Assembly: GCA_040765295.1 (NCBI GenBank)
Contig: JAXGSB010000001.1
Coordinates: 1,178,001 to 1,242,000, forward strand
Source of the DNA: Scatomorpha sp040765295
GTDB taxonomy: Bacteria > Bacillota > Clostridia > Oscillospirales > Oscillospiraceae
DNA length: 64,000 bases
Direction of reading: 5' to 3'
Below the pieces are notes generated by a model. It was not told the DNA's origin and made no database searches. It saw only the letters and a list, made by a program, of their open reading frames with translations. The number at the start of each line of letters is the position of its first letter. The stretch's first letter is position 1. A program made the position numbers and the translations under genes. Positions 51,761 through 60,032 of this stretch are shown in pieces.

Positions 51761-53488
51761 CTAATTGTTCAGCTCTTCGATTTTTGCAATATCCTCAGGT
51801 GTGACCATAACAGAGCCTTCCGCATCATATCTCACAAGCCCGGAAAGTCCGGACGGGTGTCTTTTAAGTTTTTTGACAGAGGTATAGTCAACAAGCACCT
51901 TTCCCAGCTTTCTGCCCTTTGAATAGTATGCCGCTGCCGCCGCCGCAAATTTTAGTGTTTTTTCAGACGGTTTTTTATCGCGAGTTCTTATTATCACATG
52001 AGATCCGGGAAGGTCCTTGGCATGAAGCCAGACATCGCTTTTTTCCGCAATTTTAAAGCTGAGCCTTTCATTTTCTTTTGAGCTTTTTCCGACTAAAATC
52101 TCAAAGCCGTCATCTGTTATATACGACTTTATTTCTCTCTTTTTACGCGGCTTTTCAGCTTGTTTTGACTTTCCAAGCTTTTCCCTCTCCTCCGCCTTAT
52201 ATTCATGGATTAAATAGCTTATATCTTCGGCGCTGTCTGCGCACTCCAGGTGAGAGATTTGCTCTTCCAAAAAAGCTATTTTGTTTTTCGATGTTTCTAT
52301 CAGCTCCGAGAGGTGATGCGCCGCGCTCTTGGCTTTTTTATATTTTTTGAAATAGAAAGCGGAATTTTCAGCGGGTGAAAGCCTTGGATCCAGGTCAATT
52401 TTTATAAGTTTGTTTTCCGAGTCCAAGTAATTTTCACACTCTAAAAACTCGTCTCCCCTTTTGATTTTCCATAAGTATGAGGAAATAAGCTCTCCCTTTT
52501 GTCTATACTCTTCCATGAGTTTGGTTTCCTCAAGCTCTTTAAGCCTTAGGTTGAGCTTCCCGACTTCCCTTTTAAGCCCGGATTTCAGCTTTTTGAGAAT
52601 GTTTTTTGAAAGAGCCTGCTTGGACTCCCCTGCTTCCTTCTCACTGTAGAAATGGTCAAGCATTTCGGAAAACCCGGGGTAAACTATATTCTCGGCTTTA
52701 TCGCCATATTGACTTATCTCAGTAAAGCTATAGTCTTCAGCTCTGCCTTCTAAATTGATGAGGCAGGCTTTATAGTCTTTGCTTTCGTATATCCTCCTTA
52801 AATTTGCGCATAGAGAAGCGAGTTCTTCTCCCTCTGCTCTTCTGCTTATAAGTTCACGGGCCAGAAGAGGCGAAAGGCCGGCAAAGGATGAGATTAATAA
52901 ATCATAGAGCCTGTCTTCATCGGCAGATTCAAGTTTATTGATGCCGGTTCTAAGTTCTTCCCTATCCAAAGTAAAGAAATTTGCTTTGCACTTCAAGGGA
53001 GGCTTATATATAAGACCCGGCAAAATTGCCCTTTCAGCATTTTCTCTAAATGACATTTTTCTTAGAGAATCTATAATTTTTCCTTCCTCATCCAGAAGAA
53101 TAATATTCTTTATCCTGCCGAAAAGCTCAACTATCAGGCTTCTCTTCAGCTCCAATCCAAGCTCCGCTCCACAGATAAAAACTATTTCAATAATTCTGTC
53201 GGAATTAAACTGCCTTACGGAAACGAGCCTGCCGGAGAGCAGGTGCTTTCGCAGGAGCATACAAAACATCGGGGCCTTTTCGGGATTTTTGAATTTACAT
53301 GAGCTTTTATGAATTCTGTAGTTTGCCGAGTCTGCAGAAATTAAAAGCTGCTCTATTCCGCTCTTTGTCCTGAGATTAAATATTATCCTGTCTCTTTCCG
53401 GCTGAAAAATTTTTAAAACCCTGGAGCCTTGAAGCTTCTTATCAAGCTCGAGGCTCAGGGCATCAATCATCACATAGTCAAACGCCAT
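51761..53488 (-). CDS. rqcH: Ribosome quality control protein RqcH (NFACT/FbpA family)
   Basis: 575-aa NFACT protein. In Bacillota RqcH binds stalled 50S subunits and adds alanine tails to nascent chains for degradation. Domains: NFACT-N (starting MAFDYVMIDALSLELDKKL, with NYRIH and PEKAPMFCMLLRKHL), a helix-hairpin-helix and long coiled-coil region (about 280-430), and a C-terminal NFACT-R (FEILVGKSSKENERL, DVWLHAKDLPGSHVIIRTRD). The final fibronectin-binding-like extension is not seen. Its start overlaps the mrnC stop by 11 nt. Confidence 0.92.
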   Translation of the reverse strand: MAFDYVMIDALSLELDKKLQGSRVLKIFQPERDRIIFNLRTKSGIEQLLISADSANYRIHKSSCKFKNPEKAPMFCMLLRKHLLSGRLVSVRQFNSDRIIEIVFICGAELGLELKRSLIVELFGRIKNIILLDEEGKIIDSLRKMSFRENAERAILPGLIYKPPLKCKANFFTLDREELRTGINKLESADEDRLYDLLISSFAGLSPLLARELISRRAEGEELASLCANLRRIYESKDYKACLINLEGRAEDYSFTEISQYGDKAENIVYPGFSEMLDHFYSEKEAGESKQALSKNILKKLKSGLKREVGKLNLRLKELEETKLMEEYRQKGELISSYLWKIKRGDEFLECENYLDSENKLIKIDLDPRLSPAENSAFYFKKYKKAKSAAHHLSELIETSKNKIAFLEEQISHLECADSAEDISYLIHEYKAEEREKLGKSKQAEKPRKKREIKSYITDDGFEILVGKSSKENERLSFKIAEKSDVWLHAKDLPGSHVIIRTRDKKPSEKTLKFAAAAAAYYSKGRKLGKVLVDYTSVKKLKRHPSGLSGLVRYDAEGSVMVTPEDIAKIEELNN

Positions 53489-53870
53489 TCATGCTCTCCA
53501 AAATCAAATTGAAAAGATAATCCAGCCTATCTGTTCTGTTTTTGAGCCACAAATAGCCGAACAGTGTTTCCAAAGCTGTGGCTGCATGGTAATCGGCTGG
53601 AGAAGAGTTTTTCGGCAGAGTATTAATCTTGGCGTTTTTTCCTCTTTTAAAGACAGCTAGTTCGTCTTCATTCAAATTTGGAACAAGGATTTTCGCCATT
53701 TGCGCCTGTGATGCGGCATTCACTACAGAGACCGTCTTTTTGTGCAGATCCGGAACATCGCCTGTACCTTGCTTTATAAAATATGTTCTCACCATCAATT
53801 CAAAAACCGCATCGCCCAAGTGCGCAAGGCTCAGGGAGCTCACATAGGAATAGTCCGAATCCGACATCAA
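53478..53870 (-). CDS. mrnC: Mini-ribonuclease III
   Basis: 130-aa RNase III-like protein without a dsRNA-binding domain, the Mini-III form that matures 23S rRNA in Bacillota. The catalytic signature is LAHLGDAVFELMVRTYFI (about residue 14-31), with the second acidic cluster near ETLFGYLWLKNRTDRLDYL. It overlaps rqcH and follows ftsK by 4 nt overlap (ATGA). Confidence 0.9.
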   Translation of the reverse strand: MMSDSDYSYVSSLSLAHLGDAVFELMVRTYFIKQGTGDVPDLHKKTVSVVNAASQAQMAKILVPNLNEDELAVFKRGKNAKINTLPKNSSPADYHAATALETLFGYLWLKNRTDRLDYLFNLILESMNGV

Positions 53871-56455
53871 AAATCCTCGTTAAGTTCTTCATCTTCGATG
53901 ATTAAATCATCGCTGCCGTTCTCCTCGCCGATAAACTCAAGCCACTCGCTCATTGTCATCTTTACCTCTCTCGGTTTCGAGCCTTCGAATCCGCCGACTA
54001 TTCCCAAATCTTCGAGTTGGTCTACTATTCTTGCAGCTCTTGAGTAGCCCAGCTTAAGCCTTCTTTGCAGCATTGAAACCGAGGCTTGCTTCGCCTCAAT
54101 CACCACCACGGCAGCGTCCTTCAAAAGCTCGTCATATTCGCTAAATTCGGCGCCTGAGCCCTTTTCATCTTCTTTTTCCTTGCCGGCTTCTTCTATCTGA
54201 GCCGAAATGTCCTCGCTGTAGTTTGCTTGACTTCTATCTTTTATGAAGCTTATTACTCTTTCTCTCTCCTCGTCGGAAACAAAGACACCCTGTATGCGCT
54301 CGGGCTTGCCCACTCCGAGAGGCGAAAAAAGCATATCGCCCATACCTATCAGCTTTTCCGCGCCCATCTGATCCAAAATTATGCGGGACTCCAGGCCTGA
54401 AGAAACCGCAAAGGCTATTCTACTGGGGATATTGGCCTTCATAAGTCCGGTTATAACATCGGCAGAAGGTCTTTGAGTGGCTATAACCAAGTGCATTCCC
54501 GCGGCCCTTCCCATTTGAGCCACCCTGCATATGCTCTCTTCAACCTCTTTTGCCGCGTAAATCATCAAGTCTGCAAGCTCATCGACAACTATGACGACTC
54601 TCGGCATAACCTCAAGTCCCTCTTCGAGCCTTTGTTTATTGTATGCCGAAAGGTTCCTTACTCCCATTTCGGCAAAAGTGCTGTATCTCTTCATCATCTC
54701 AACAACCGCCCACTGAAGCGCACCTGCCGCCTTTTTGGGGTCGGTAACTACAGGTACAAGCAAGTGAGGAATCTCGTTGTATATGCCAAGCTCGACCATT
54801 TTCGGATCTATCATAATGAGTCTGACTTCTTCGGGGGTTGATTTGTAGAAAAGGCTTAGGATAAGCGAATTTATACACACGGACTTTCCGCTCCCGGTTG
54901 TTCCCGCTATCAGCAGGTGCGGAAGAGCGGCAATATCGCCAACTATGCAGTCTCCGGAGACATTTTTTCCGAGTGCAAAACTCAGCTTCGGCTCGGCGCT
55001 TTTAAAATTGTCGGATTCCAAGACCTCTCTGAGGTGAACTTTGCTGACGGACCTGTTGGGGACCTCTATTCCGACTGTAGAAAGCACACCTGTTATTGGC
55101 GCTATTCTTACACTGCTTACACCCAAGGCCAAAGCTATATCGTTTGAGAGGTTTGTTATTTTTGAAAGTTTGACGCCGTCATCGAGCTCCATGTCAAACC
55201 TTGTAATCGTAGGGCCTCTGGTTACTCCGACTATTTCAGCCGAAACACCGAAACTGTTTATCGCGTTGGACAGACGCTCTGCATTTTGACGAATCTCGTC
55301 CCCTGAGTCGTCTACAAAATCGGAGCTCTTATTGAGAAGCTCCAGAGGCGGAAATTCATAAGCTTCTCCGCTCTGCTCAAAGCTCGGATTGAAATCGTCT
55401 AGTTCAATATCAACCTGAATGTCTGCGTTCTGACTCCCTGTCTCTTCTATTTCTTCTTCAAAAAGAGGATTGTCTATTACGGAGTCATCATCAAAGTCGT
55501 CTATGGAAAAAGAGGAAATGCTGCCGGACTCCTCAAAATCATCCAACGAAATATCTATAGATTTCGGCTCGGAAGGAGCGAAGGGGCTAAAAGTTGAAAT
55601 TGTAGGTGCTTTTTTCCTGACTTCCGCTTTCTCGGGACGAATGGTGAAATCCGACAGTATGTCTATGTCTTTATATTCCTTCTGCTTTTTCACCTCTCCG
55701 AGCTTTGCAACAACTCTGCCTCCATCAGGCGACTCGTTTATCGGCTCTAAAAGTTCATGGCTGAGCCTGTCTTCCTCATAATTATAAAGTTTTTTCTCTT
55801 CTCTGGCCTGCGCCATTTCTTTTGCAATTTCGCTGTATTTTGAGCTTAACTCCTGAGGATTGATTTGAAGCACCTGCATAAAACACAGCAAAGACAAAAC
55901 GATAAACAGCGGTATCGCTACATAAATACTGAAAAGCATATCCGAGCCGAGGCCCGTCAGCCCCGAAAGAACTCCGCCTGTTTCCAATCTGACGCCCGAG
56001 TTATAGAAATCGTTCACCAGTGTGAGGAAATCTCCTCCAAACTCATGCTGAGTCTTGGCAAACAAAAGCTGGGCTACCGTACCGACAAAATAAGGCAAAA
56101 TAAGCGCGCAGATAAGGCGCAGGGTTTCCCCTCTCTTTTTTTTCATCAGCAAAATAACTCCGCAGACTAAAAAAGAAAAGGGCGTTACATAGTAACCATA
56201 GCCGGTAAGACCCTTGCTTACTTTTGCAAATATATCTATAAAAATAGCCTTTACATCAAAAAAACCGAGGAAGAGTATCAGCCCTATAAATATCGAAATG
56301 AAGCCGAAAACCCCTCTTAAGCTGATCGGCCCTGACGGATGATGAGACTTGGGCGGCGGCGCAGGAGCTCTCCTTTGCGGAGGTCTCCCGCTGCTTCCTC
56401 TCGGTCGCGTATTGTTTGACTTATTGCTTTTCGGCCTTCTGCCGGACTTCGCCAT
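53867..56455 (-). CDS. ftsK: FtsK/SpoIIIE-family DNA translocase
   Basis: 862-aa hexameric DNA pump for chromosome segregation at division septa. Order: a basic, Pro/Arg-rich start, four membrane segments (about 45-210), an acidic linker (about 215-400), the motor domain with Walker A IAGTTGSGKSVCI (about residue 530) and Walker B VVIVVDELADLMIYA, and the C-terminal winged-helix gamma domain (SVSMLQRRLKLGYSRAARIVDQLE). The linker is rich in Asp, Ser and Glu. It could be FtsK or SpoIIIE; sporulation use is not shown. Confidence 0.94.
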   Translation of the reverse strand: MAKSGRRPKSNKSNNTRPRGSSGRPPQRRAPAPPPKSHHPSGPISLRGVFGFISIFIGLILFLGFFDVKAIFIDIFAKVSKGLTGYGYYVTPFSFLVCGVILLMKKKRGETLRLICALILPYFVGTVAQLLFAKTQHEFGGDFLTLVNDFYNSGVRLETGGVLSGLTGLGSDMLFSIYVAIPLFIVLSLLCFMQVLQINPQELSSKYSEIAKEMAQAREEKKLYNYEEDRLSHELLEPINESPDGGRVVAKLGEVKKQKEYKDIDILSDFTIRPEKAEVRKKAPTISTFSPFAPSEPKSIDISLDDFEESGSISSFSIDDFDDDSVIDNPLFEEEIEETGSQNADIQVDIELDDFNPSFEQSGEAYEFPPLELLNKSSDFVDDSGDEIRQNAERLSNAINSFGVSAEIVGVTRGPTITRFDMELDDGVKLSKITNLSNDIALALGVSSVRIAPITGVLSTVGIEVPNRSVSKVHLREVLESDNFKSAEPKLSFALGKNVSGDCIVGDIAALPHLLIAGTTGSGKSVCINSLILSLFYKSTPEEVRLIMIDPKMVELGIYNEIPHLLVPVVTDPKKAAGALQWAVVEMMKRYSTFAEMGVRNLSAYNKQRLEEGLEVMPRVVIVVDELADLMIYAAKEVEESICRVAQMGRAAGMHLVIATQRPSADVITGLMKANIPSRIAFAVSSGLESRIILDQMGAEKLIGMGDMLFSPLGVGKPERIQGVFVSDEERERVISFIKDRSQANYSEDISAQIEEAGKEKEDEKGSGAEFSEYDELLKDAAVVVIEAKQASVSMLQRRLKLGYSRAARIVDQLEDLGIVGGFEGSKPREVKMTMSEWLEFIGEENGSDDLIIEDEELNEDF

Positions 56456-56469
56456 TTGATTATCCCCTT

Positions 56470-57324
56470 TTAAAATACTAATGATAGAACAATTGTAATT
56501 ATCCCTGCTGCAAGGCAGTAGAAATAAAAGAATTTAAAGCCCGCTTTTTTTGCAAAGAGCTTCATCAGGCCAATGGCAAGTATTCCCGAAAGAGTGGCAG
56601 TAATCATACCGGCCAAATATACGGGCACCAGCGCCCAGTCTATGCCGGCCTTAGCCGCATCTATTATCGAGAGCAGGTTAGCTCCCAAAACCGCCGGAAT
56701 AGACATCAAAAAAGCAAACTTAATTGCAAAGCTGCGCTCCAAGCCGCAGGAAAGACCTGCGACAATAGTGGTTCCGGAACGCGACAGGCCGGGAATTGTC
56801 GCGACACATTGACAAATACCTATAATTACCGCATCAAGGATAGTTATGCTTTTCTCATTCTTGTTTTTTTCCTGAAGTTTATCGCCCACGAAGAGAAGAG
56901 CGCTTGTGAGAAGAAACATTACCCCGATGAAGGTTGTGTTATAGAAGAGCGACTCTATACTTTCTTTAAACGGCAATATCAAAACTATCGGCAAAGTGGC
57001 AAAAATCACCATGATAAAAAGTCTTAGGTAGATAAAATTCTGCCGACGCCTTGCCTCTGAAACAGGAACCAATCTTGCTGCAGCGCCTATACCGATAGCA
57101 GAGGAAAGCCCGGACAGCATGCCGCGTATGTCCGCCCAATACATTATGAAAATTGCGACCAATGTCCCGAAGTGTAAAAGCACATCAAAGAAAAGGTGTC
57201 CTCCTTCAAGACTGCTCGCAGAAAACAGGTTTTGCAGAACGGATAAATGGCCTGAACTGGATACAGGAAAAAATTCCGTCAGCCCCTGAACAACCCCCAG
57301 TAAAATGGCAGAGCCTATAGACAT
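56470..57324 (-). CDS. uppP: Undecaprenyl-diphosphate phosphatase UppP/BacA
   Basis: Recycles the lipid carrier undecaprenyl diphosphate to the monophosphate for peptidoglycan and glycan synthesis; bacitracin resistance is a side effect. I use the ATG at 57322-57324 (284 aa, MSIGSAILLGVVQG), with GGAGG 8 nt upstream; an in-frame ATG 123 nt earlier lacks conserved sequence. Motifs: the E-F-F-P-V-S-S-S-G-H segment, and GLSRSGTTIVAGLSCGLERSFA. About eight membrane segments. Confidence 0.94.
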   Translation of the reverse strand: MSIGSAILLGVVQGLTEFFPVSSSGHLSVLQNLFSASSLEGGHLFFDVLLHFGTLVAIFIMYWADIRGMLSGLSSAIGIGAAARLVPVSEARRRQNFIYLRLFIMVIFATLPIVLILPFKESIESLFYNTTFIGVMFLLTSALLFVGDKLQEKNKNEKSITILDAVIIGICQCVATIPGLSRSGTTIVAGLSCGLERSFAIKFAFLMSIPAVLGANLLSIIDAAKAGIDWALVPVYLAGMITATLSGILAIGLMKLFAKKAGFKFFYFYCLAAGIITIVLSLVF

Positions 57325-57440
57325 AGATAGCCTCCAAACTAATCTAAAATAGACATCTTTAACGATTAATATTACCATATTTATATGATTATAACAAGAT
57401 TTACCAACCCGACATGAAAAATTTGAAAATCTTATTTTCT

Positions 57441-57469
57441 TTGACACACTAATGCGTTTTTAGTATAAT
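57441..57469 (+). promoter_or_regulatory. Consensus promoter of the GNAT gene
   Basis: TTGACA (57441-57446), 17-nt spacer, TATAAT (57464-57469): a perfect vegetative promoter, 23 nt before the ATG with GGGAGAGG between. Confidence 0.85.
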
Positions 57470-57492
57470 TTTAAAAAATTCGGGAGAGGTCT

Positions 57493-57972
57493 ATGGAAAA
57501 CACAGTAATCAGATATGCCGAAGCAAAAGATGTTCCGTTGATTTATGAGTTTATAAAGGGGCTTGCAATCTATGAGAAACTGCTCGATGAGCTTGTAGCC
57601 ACCGAGGAGCTTTTGCACGAGTGGCTCTTTGAAAAGAAAATTGCCGAGGTAATCTTTGCTGTATATGAGGGAAAAGAAGTCGGTTTTGCGCTCTTCTTTC
57701 ACAATTTTTCAACCTTTGTAGGCAGAGCCGGAATTTACCTCGAAGACCTTTATGTGTTCCCCGAATATCGCAACTTGGGCTTCGGAAAGCTCTTGTTTAA
57801 GGAGCTGGCTCGTATCGCCGTAAGCAGAGGCTGCGGCAGATTTGAGTGGTGCTGCCTTGATTGGAACAAACCCAGCATAGAGTTTTATTTATCTATGGGC
57901 GCTAAGCCGATGGACGAGTGGACGACATATAGACTCGCAGGAAATGAGCTTATTGAACTGGCTGAATCGTAA
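57493..57972 (+). CDS. GNAT family N-acetyltransferase
   Basis: 159-aa acetyltransferase. The CoA-binding motif A is YVFPEYRNLGFGKLLFKELARIA (R/Q-x-x-G-x-G/A form, about residues 93-114), followed by the WNKPSIEFYLSMGAK motif. The start RYAEAKDVPLIYEFIKGLA resembles diamine/spermidine acetyltransferase-type GNATs. Substrate unknown. It has its own consensus promoter and is not co-transcribed with uppP. Confidence 0.9.
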   Translation: MENTVIRYAEAKDVPLIYEFIKGLAIYEKLLDELVATEELLHEWLFEKKIAEVIFAVYEGKEVGFALFFHNFSTFVGRAGIYLEDLYVFPEYRNLGFGKLLFKELARIAVSRGCGRFEWCCLDWNKPSIEFYLSMGAKPMDEWTTYRLAGNELIELAES

Positions 57973-58058
57973 GCAATAAAGCCCGCTTTTATTGAACTAA
58001 GCCTGTTTATATGTTATCTTGAATACAATAAACTTTTTAAATGTGTGGTGTCATAGAA

Positions 58059-59180
58059 ATGAGTTCGAAGGTATATTTTACAAACATGAGGACCGAAATC
58101 CGTCGTCATAGCCTGCTCTTTAAGCTTAAAAATCTTATGAAAGTCTCGGGATTTGAGTCAATTGATTTTAAAGATAAGTTTGTTGCCGTTAAAATACACT
58201 TCGGAGAACCTGGAAACATGGCCTTTTTAAGACCCAACTGGTCTAAGGTCGTTTGCGACTATGTGAAAGAGCTTGGAGGAAAGCCGTTTTTAACAGACTG
58301 CAACACGCTTTATGTCGGCAAAAGGAAGAATGCTTTAGAGCACTTGGAAAGCGCTTATGCAAACGGATATAACCCCTTTCAGACAGGTGTTCATACCATC
58401 ATAGCCGACGGACTAAAGGGCACCGACGAGGCATATATTCCCTTGGAAAACACCGAATTTGTTAAAGAGGCCAAAATCGGCAGGGCGCTCGCCGATGCGG
58501 ATATTATAATATCCCTAAGTCACTTCAAGGGCCACATAAGCACAGGTTTCGGAGGCGCTTTAAAAAACCTCGGCATGGGCGGCGGTTCCAGGGCCGGAAA
58601 AATGGAGATGCACAGTCAGAGCAAACCGACAGTTAAAGAAAAAAAGTGCATCGGCTGTGGCGCGTGTATCAGATCATGCGCTCACGACGCTCCGAAAATC
58701 AGCGGCGGCAAGTGCACAATTGACCTTGAGCTCTGTGTCGGCTGCGGGCGCTGTATCGGCGAGTGTCCCAAAGATGCCATTATGGTCCCCTTTGACGAGG
58801 CAGAGGATATGCTGAATAAGAAGATAGCCGAATATGCTTTGGCTGTAGTTAAGGGCAAGCCACATTATCACATTTCTCTCGCTATCGATATTTCTCCGCA
58901 CTGCGACTGCCACGCTGAAAATGATTTGGCTATTGTTCCGAATATAGGTATGTTCGCATCTTTCGACCCCGTGGCAATAGATGTAGCTGCAGCCGATGCT
59001 GTAAATGCCGAAGCTCCTTTGAGAGGAAGCCTTCTGGCTGACGTGCATGCTTCGGGAGAATGTGAGCACACTCATGACCACTTCAAAGCAATCGGTCCGA
59101 AGACAAATTGGAGAGCAGCGGTCATCCATGGCGAAAAAATCGGCCTTGGTTCTCAAGACTATGAACTTATTAAAATCTAA
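58059..59180 (+). CDS. DUF362 4Fe-4S ferredoxin-type protein
   Basis: 373-aa protein starting MSSKVYFTNMRTE; an in-frame ATG 18 nt earlier (58041) is less likely because the family starts at the SKVYFTN strand. An N-terminal DUF362 domain (VAVKIHFGEPGNMAFLRP, GGGSRAGKM) is followed by two 4Fe-4S clusters, CIGCGACIRSCAHD and CVGCGRCIGECPKD (about residues 196-235), and a C-terminal domain with HISLAIDISPHCDCHAEND. Redox role; partner unknown. Function of the family is unclear. Confidence 0.85.
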   Translation: MSSKVYFTNMRTEIRRHSLLFKLKNLMKVSGFESIDFKDKFVAVKIHFGEPGNMAFLRPNWSKVVCDYVKELGGKPFLTDCNTLYVGKRKNALEHLESAYANGYNPFQTGVHTIIADGLKGTDEAYIPLENTEFVKEAKIGRALADADIIISLSHFKGHISTGFGGALKNLGMGGGSRAGKMEMHSQSKPTVKEKKCIGCGACIRSCAHDAPKISGGKCTIDLELCVGCGRCIGECPKDAIMVPFDEAEDMLNKKIAEYALAVVKGKPHYHISLAIDISPHCDCHAENDLAIVPNIGMFASFDPVAIDVAAADAVNAEAPLRGSLLADVHASGECEHTHDHFKAIGPKTNWRAAVIHGEKIGLGSQDYELIKI

Positions 59181-59245
59181 TTTATAAGGCGCAAATCTTC
59201 TCAGTCTTATTAGCGCTAGATTTTGTAATAATTTCCTCTTTACAC

Positions 59246-59274
59246 TTGACAAGCGCTGATTTGCCTGTTAGAAT
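59246..59274 (+). promoter_or_regulatory. Promoter of the tRNA-Met/tRNA-Glu pair
   Basis: TTGACA (59246-59251), 17-nt spacer, TAGAAT (59269-59274), 13 nt before tRNA-Met. Confidence 0.8.
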
Positions 59275-59287
59275 TCAATCTACGTCT

Positions 59288-59364
59288 GGCGGCGTAGCTC
59301 AGCTGGCTAGAGCATTCGGTTCATACCCGGAGTGTCACTGGTTCAAGTCCAGTCGCCGCTACCA
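59288..59364 (+). tRNA. tRNA-Met (anticodon CAT), elongator type
   Basis: 77-nt cloverleaf with encoded CCA. Acceptor GGCGGCG / CGCCGCT, anticodon stem TTCGG/CCGGA with loop TTCATAC. The initiator hallmarks (C1 mismatch and three G:C pairs in the anticodon stem) are absent. Confidence 0.92.
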
Positions 59365-59369
59365 TACTC

Positions 59370-59444
59370 GGCCCGTTGGTCAAGTGGTTAAGACACCGCC
59401 CTTTCACGGCGGTAACATGGGTTCGAATCCCGTACGGGTCACCA
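59370..59444 (+). tRNA. tRNA-Glu (anticodon TTC)
   Basis: 75-nt cloverleaf; acceptor GGCCCGT / ACGGGTC, anticodon stem CCGCC/GGCGG with loop CTTTCAC, encoded CCA. Five bases after tRNA-Met, same transcript. Confidence 0.93.
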
Positions 59445-59448
59445 CTGA

Positions 59449-59490
59449 GAGCTAAATATTCTGAGAATTCAGGGTATTTAGCTCTTTTTT
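59449..59490 (+). terminator. Terminator of the tRNA-Met/Glu operon
   Basis: GAGCTAAATA (59449-59458) and TATTTAGCTC (59475-59484), then T6. Confidence 0.88.
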
Positions 59491-59520
59491 AATAGCGCCG
59501 TTGGCTCTGTTTCTTCATTC

Positions 59521-59549
59521 TTGACTTATTCTTAGGGATATGCTACTAT
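59521..59549 (+). promoter_or_regulatory. tRNA-Ser promoter
   Basis: TTGACT (59521-59526), 17-nt spacer, TACTAT (59544-59549) with TGC upstream. Confidence 0.75.
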
Positions 59550-59563
59550 TTTCTCGCGGTTTT

Positions 59564-59655
59564 GGAGAAGTACCCAAGAGGCCGAAGGGGCTCCCCTGCT
59601 AAGGGAGTAGTCGGTGATGAGCCGAGCGAGGGTTCAAATCCCTCCTTCTCCGCCA
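59564..59655 (+). tRNA. tRNA-Ser (anticodon GCT)
   Basis: 92-nt class II tRNA with long variable arm. Acceptor GGAGAAG / CTTCTCC, anticodon stem TCCCC/GGAGT-like with loop TGCTAAG, discriminator G, encoded CCA. Confidence 0.92.
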
Positions 59656-59661
59656 ATCCTG

Positions 59662-59709
59662 AAACCCTTGATACAGCTAGGTTTCCTTGCAATATCAAGG
59701 GTTTTTGCT
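59662..59709 (+). terminator. tRNA-Ser terminator
   Basis: AAACCCTTGATA (59662-59673) and TATCAAGGGTTT (59693-59704), 12-bp stem, T5. Confidence 0.85.
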
Positions 59710-59804
59710 GTTTTTAGACTGCGTGAAAGTGCGTGTTTTTGCGTAAAAATGCATGTTAATTTGCCGTACAATCCCCGTACAGAAAAACAGGCTCTAAACG
59801 CAGA

Positions 59805-59840
59805 AAAAGCCCCCGAGAATTACCCCGGAGGCTTTTGTTT
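59805..59840 (+). terminator. Terminator-like hairpin
   Basis: AAAAGCC...GGCTTTT stem with CCG/CGG inside, followed by TGTTTTT. With no gene before it, it may belong to a lost gene. Confidence 0.65.
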
Positions 59841-59866
59841 TTACTGCCTATCTTTTTAAGTTGCAA

Positions 59867-59940
59867 GCCGGTTGAGAACTTCTATGAAAAGGCTTCGACC
59901 GGCAGCGCAAAATGACGTGCGGCGCCTTGTGTTTCAAGGC
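59867..59940 (+). ncRNA. Two adjacent hairpins upstream of a dehydrogenase gene
   Basis: GCCGGT (59867-59872) pairs with ACCGGC (59898-59903); GCCTTG (59924-59929) pairs with CAAGGC (59935-59940) across a TGTTT loop. GC-rich relative to its surroundings. It could be a leader structure; I match it to no known family. Confidence 0.3.
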
Positions 59941-60032
59941 ATTATCCAATAGAATATAAAAGAAGAAAATGAGGAAGACGCCCTGCATACAATTTATAAA
60001 TAATACAATATAAAATAAGGAGAAAACAATCT

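Larger units (their letters stand above)
59656..60032. other. Region between tRNA-Ser and a hydroxyacid dehydrogenase gene
   Basis: 377 bp. It holds the tRNA-Ser terminator, a stretch with two direct CCGTACA repeats (59764-59770, 59775-59781), a second terminator (59805-59840), and two GC-rich hairpins (59867-59903; 59924-59940). No gene is seen. Confidence 0.6.

Noticed and set aside
59288..59364. Initiator tRNA-Met
   Set aside because: The anticodon stem is TTCGG/CCGGA, without three G:C pairs, and the first acceptor pair is G-U rather than mismatched; it fits elongator tRNA-Met.
59246..59455. A plus-strand reading frame across tRNA-Met and tRNA-Glu
   Set aside because: It covers two intact tRNA cloverleafs and has no ribosome site; it is a shadow frame.
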